59,158 nucleotides of DNA from CAYLYU01 sp964501925 (GTDB taxonomy: Bacteria > Pseudomonadota > Zetaproteobacteria > Mariprofundales > Mariprofundaceae), in NCBI GenBank assembly GCA_964501925.1, contig CAZCTM010000012.1, positions 1 through 59,158 of the forward strand. The letters run 5' to 3'. Below, one piece after another: positions 58,194-59,158 of this stretch; position 1 is the first letter of the stretch; each line of letters begins with the position of its first letter. The translations under genes were made by a program, and so were the position numbers. The notes beneath the pieces are model-generated. The model made no database searches. It was not told the DNA's origin and was given only the letters and a program-made list of their open reading frames with translations.

Positions 58194-58976
58194 TCAGGCT
58201 TCTTCGGCTTCCGCCTCTTGATGCAGTCTCTCGGCTTCCTGTTCCGAGGTCATTTCCGCAGCTTCTCCAGCTTCCTCTCCCTGTTCCAGGTTCCATGTTT
58301 CGTAACCTTCGATCAGGGCATCGGCCATCTTGCTGCAAAAGAGGCGAATCGCCCTGATTGCATCATCATTTCCCGGTATCAAATAATCGATCCCTGTCGG
58401 GTCGCAATTGGAGTCAACAACGGCAACAACCGGGATACCAAGACGGCGGGCCTCGGCAACGGCAAGCGCTTCCTTGCCCGTATCAATGACAAACAGGCAA
58501 TCTGGCAGTTGAACCATATCCTTGATACCGCCCAGGGAACGTTCGAGCTTGGCGAGTTTTCGTTCCAGTTGCAGCGCTTCCTTTTTGGAAAGAAGCTCAA
58601 ACTTCCCCTCTTCCTTTTGACGCTGAAGTTCCTTCATCTTGCGCACAGATTGCTGAACTGTGCTGAAATTGGTCAGCGTTCCGCCCAGCCATCGATGGTT
58701 GACATAATACTGGCCCGCACGACTCGCTTCCTCCCGAATCGCGTCCCTGGCCTGCTTTTTTGTTCCCACAAAGAGCACGCGTCCTCCGGCGGTTGCCAGT
58801 TCGCGCATGAATTGAAACGACTCATTTGCCAGTTTCAGTGTCTTTTGCAGGTCAATAATGTGGATTCCGTTTCGTTGACCGAAGAGATAGGGCGCCATCC
58901 TTGGATGCCAGCGGCGCGTCTGGTGGCCGAAATGAACGCCGGCTTCAAGCAGTTGCTTCATCGTAAATTGAGACAT
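58194..58976 (-). CDS. rpsB: 30S ribosomal protein S2
   Basis: 260 residues from the ATG at 58976 (GGAGGA seven bases upstream). Binds the 30S head-body junction. Family blocks: MKQLLEAGVHFGHQTRRW, GTLTNFSTVQQSV, VDSNCDPTGIDYLIPGNDDA. The acidic tail (residues about 225-260, ending QEAEAEEA) is longer than usual. First visible gene of the rpsB-to-lpxB series. A candidate promoter and a strong hairpin lie upstream; the region extends to the window edge. Confidence 0.97.
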   Translation of the reverse strand: MSQFTMKQLLEAGVHFGHQTRRWHPRMAPYLFGQRNGIHIIDLQKTLKLANESFQFMRELATAGGRVLFVGTKKQARDAIREEASRAGQYYVNHRWLGGTLTNFSTVQQSVRKMKELQRQKEEGKFELLSKKEALQLERKLAKLERSLGGIKDMVQLPDCLFVIDTGKEALAVAEARRLGIPVVAVVDSNCDPTGIDYLIPGNDDAIRAIRLFCSKMADALIEGYETWNLEQGEEAGEAAEMTSEQEAERLHQEAEAEEA

Positions 58977-59040
58977 GCATGTCCTCCGATTGTTATTCTT
59001 CCGCCACTCCAACCCTCCAAAGGGCACAATCGCATGAGCG

Positions 59041-59058
59041 GCGCGCGAAGTGGCGCGC
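59041..59058 (-). promoter_or_regulatory. Leader hairpin of rpsB
   Basis: GCGCGC (59041-59046) and GCGCGC (59053-59058) pair around a six-base loop to give a perfect 6-bp GC stem in the rpsB leader, between the candidate promoter and the start codon. Ribosomal protein S2 represses its own operon in enterobacteria through the leader, so this may be such a site. No sequence match to the known S2 motif was tested. Confidence 0.4.
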
Positions 59059-59070
59059 TTTCTATCCAAA

Positions 59071-59099
59071 ATGTCATGTTAACGCAAGCAAAACGTCAA
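59071..59099 (-). promoter_or_regulatory. Candidate sigma-70 promoter of rpsB-tsf
   Basis: On the minus strand TTGACG (59099-59094) is followed by a 17-base spacer and TGACAT (59076-59071). The -35 matches five of six bases of TTGACA; the -10 is weak. It would start transcription about 90 bases before rpsB, above the leader hairpin. Confidence 0.4.
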
Positions 59100-59158
59100 T
59101 TTCTGTTAGCAACAAATAGACCTGTCCGGTTTTAAAGCACAAGAGTTGTCCGCATTGG

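Noticed and set aside
1..59158. Dedicated anti-phage systems, toxin-antitoxin pairs, retrons or prophage genes
   Set aside because: None of the recognisable families were seen; the nucleotide-signalling genes at 4.6-17.4 kb lack the nuclease or effector genes of CBASS/Pycsar-type defence.

Overview
The window looks like chromosome from a Gram-negative proteobacterium. It has a complete lipid A and outer-membrane biogenesis block (lpxD, fabZ, lpxA, lpxI, lpxB, bamA, skp, rseP), a Slt-type lytic transglycosylase, a BamA and a TPR protein with predicted outer-membrane barrels, a proteobacterial-length ThiC and aerobic HemF. LpxI replaces LpxH, and a DHH phosphoesterase sits between rbfA and truB. 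A DUF4936 gene sits between ygfZ and hemF. This mixture suggests an early-branching beta/gamma/zeta-like lineage, but the sequence alone does not fix the taxon. No tRNA, rRNA or CRISPR array was seen. The only mobile DNA is the cut-off start of an IS3-type transposase at the left edge.

Layout. 1-4.5 kb: IS edge, VOC protein, NhaA antiporter, a membrane methyltransferase-like protein, a nucleoside deaminase and a nitrilase, all genes after the IS on the + strand. 4.6-14.5 kb: a seven-gene minus-strand cluster. In transcription order it encodes a large repeat-bearing lipoprotein, a TPR plus beta-barrel outer-membrane protein, a periplasmic FecR-domain protein, a small SH3 protein, a CHASE2 membrane sensor, a LapD-like degenerate GGDEF/EAL protein and a stand-alone class III nucleotide-cyclase domain. 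14.6-17.4 kb: divergent from the cluster are two proteins with cyclic-nucleotide-binding folds (one tail-anchored, one soluble), then a GAF-SpoIIE phosphatase on the opposite strand. Together, 4.6-17.4 kb reads like a self-contained signalling and surface-display island. It is the most unusual part of the window.

17.5-34.5 kb: housekeeping and metabolism. This covers tsaE, a CBS-domain protein, thiC, ygfZ-DUF4936-hemF, a Ca/Na exchanger, a coupled oppD-oppF-helicase-glycerate kinase-sixA operon, slt, yajQ, an hsp20 with a near-consensus sigma-32 promoter, and uvrB. A perfect inverted pair of DnaA-box sequences lies between hsp20 and uvrB.

34.6-59.2 kb: typA, a periplasmic four-EF-hand protein, then two long minus-strand operons. 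The upstream one is rpsB-tsf-pyrH-frr-uppS-cdsA-dxr-rseP-bamA-skp-lpxD-fabZ-lpxA-lpxI-lpxB and ends in a clear intrinsic terminator. The next is rimP-nusA-infB-rbfA-DHH-truB-peptidylprolyl isomerase. Many junctions in both overlap by 1-20 bases, so translation is probably coupled.

Coordinates were read by eye. Starts are justified by Shine-Dalgarno sequence, operon overlap or family N-terminus where possible. Family assignments are from remembered motifs, not searches.
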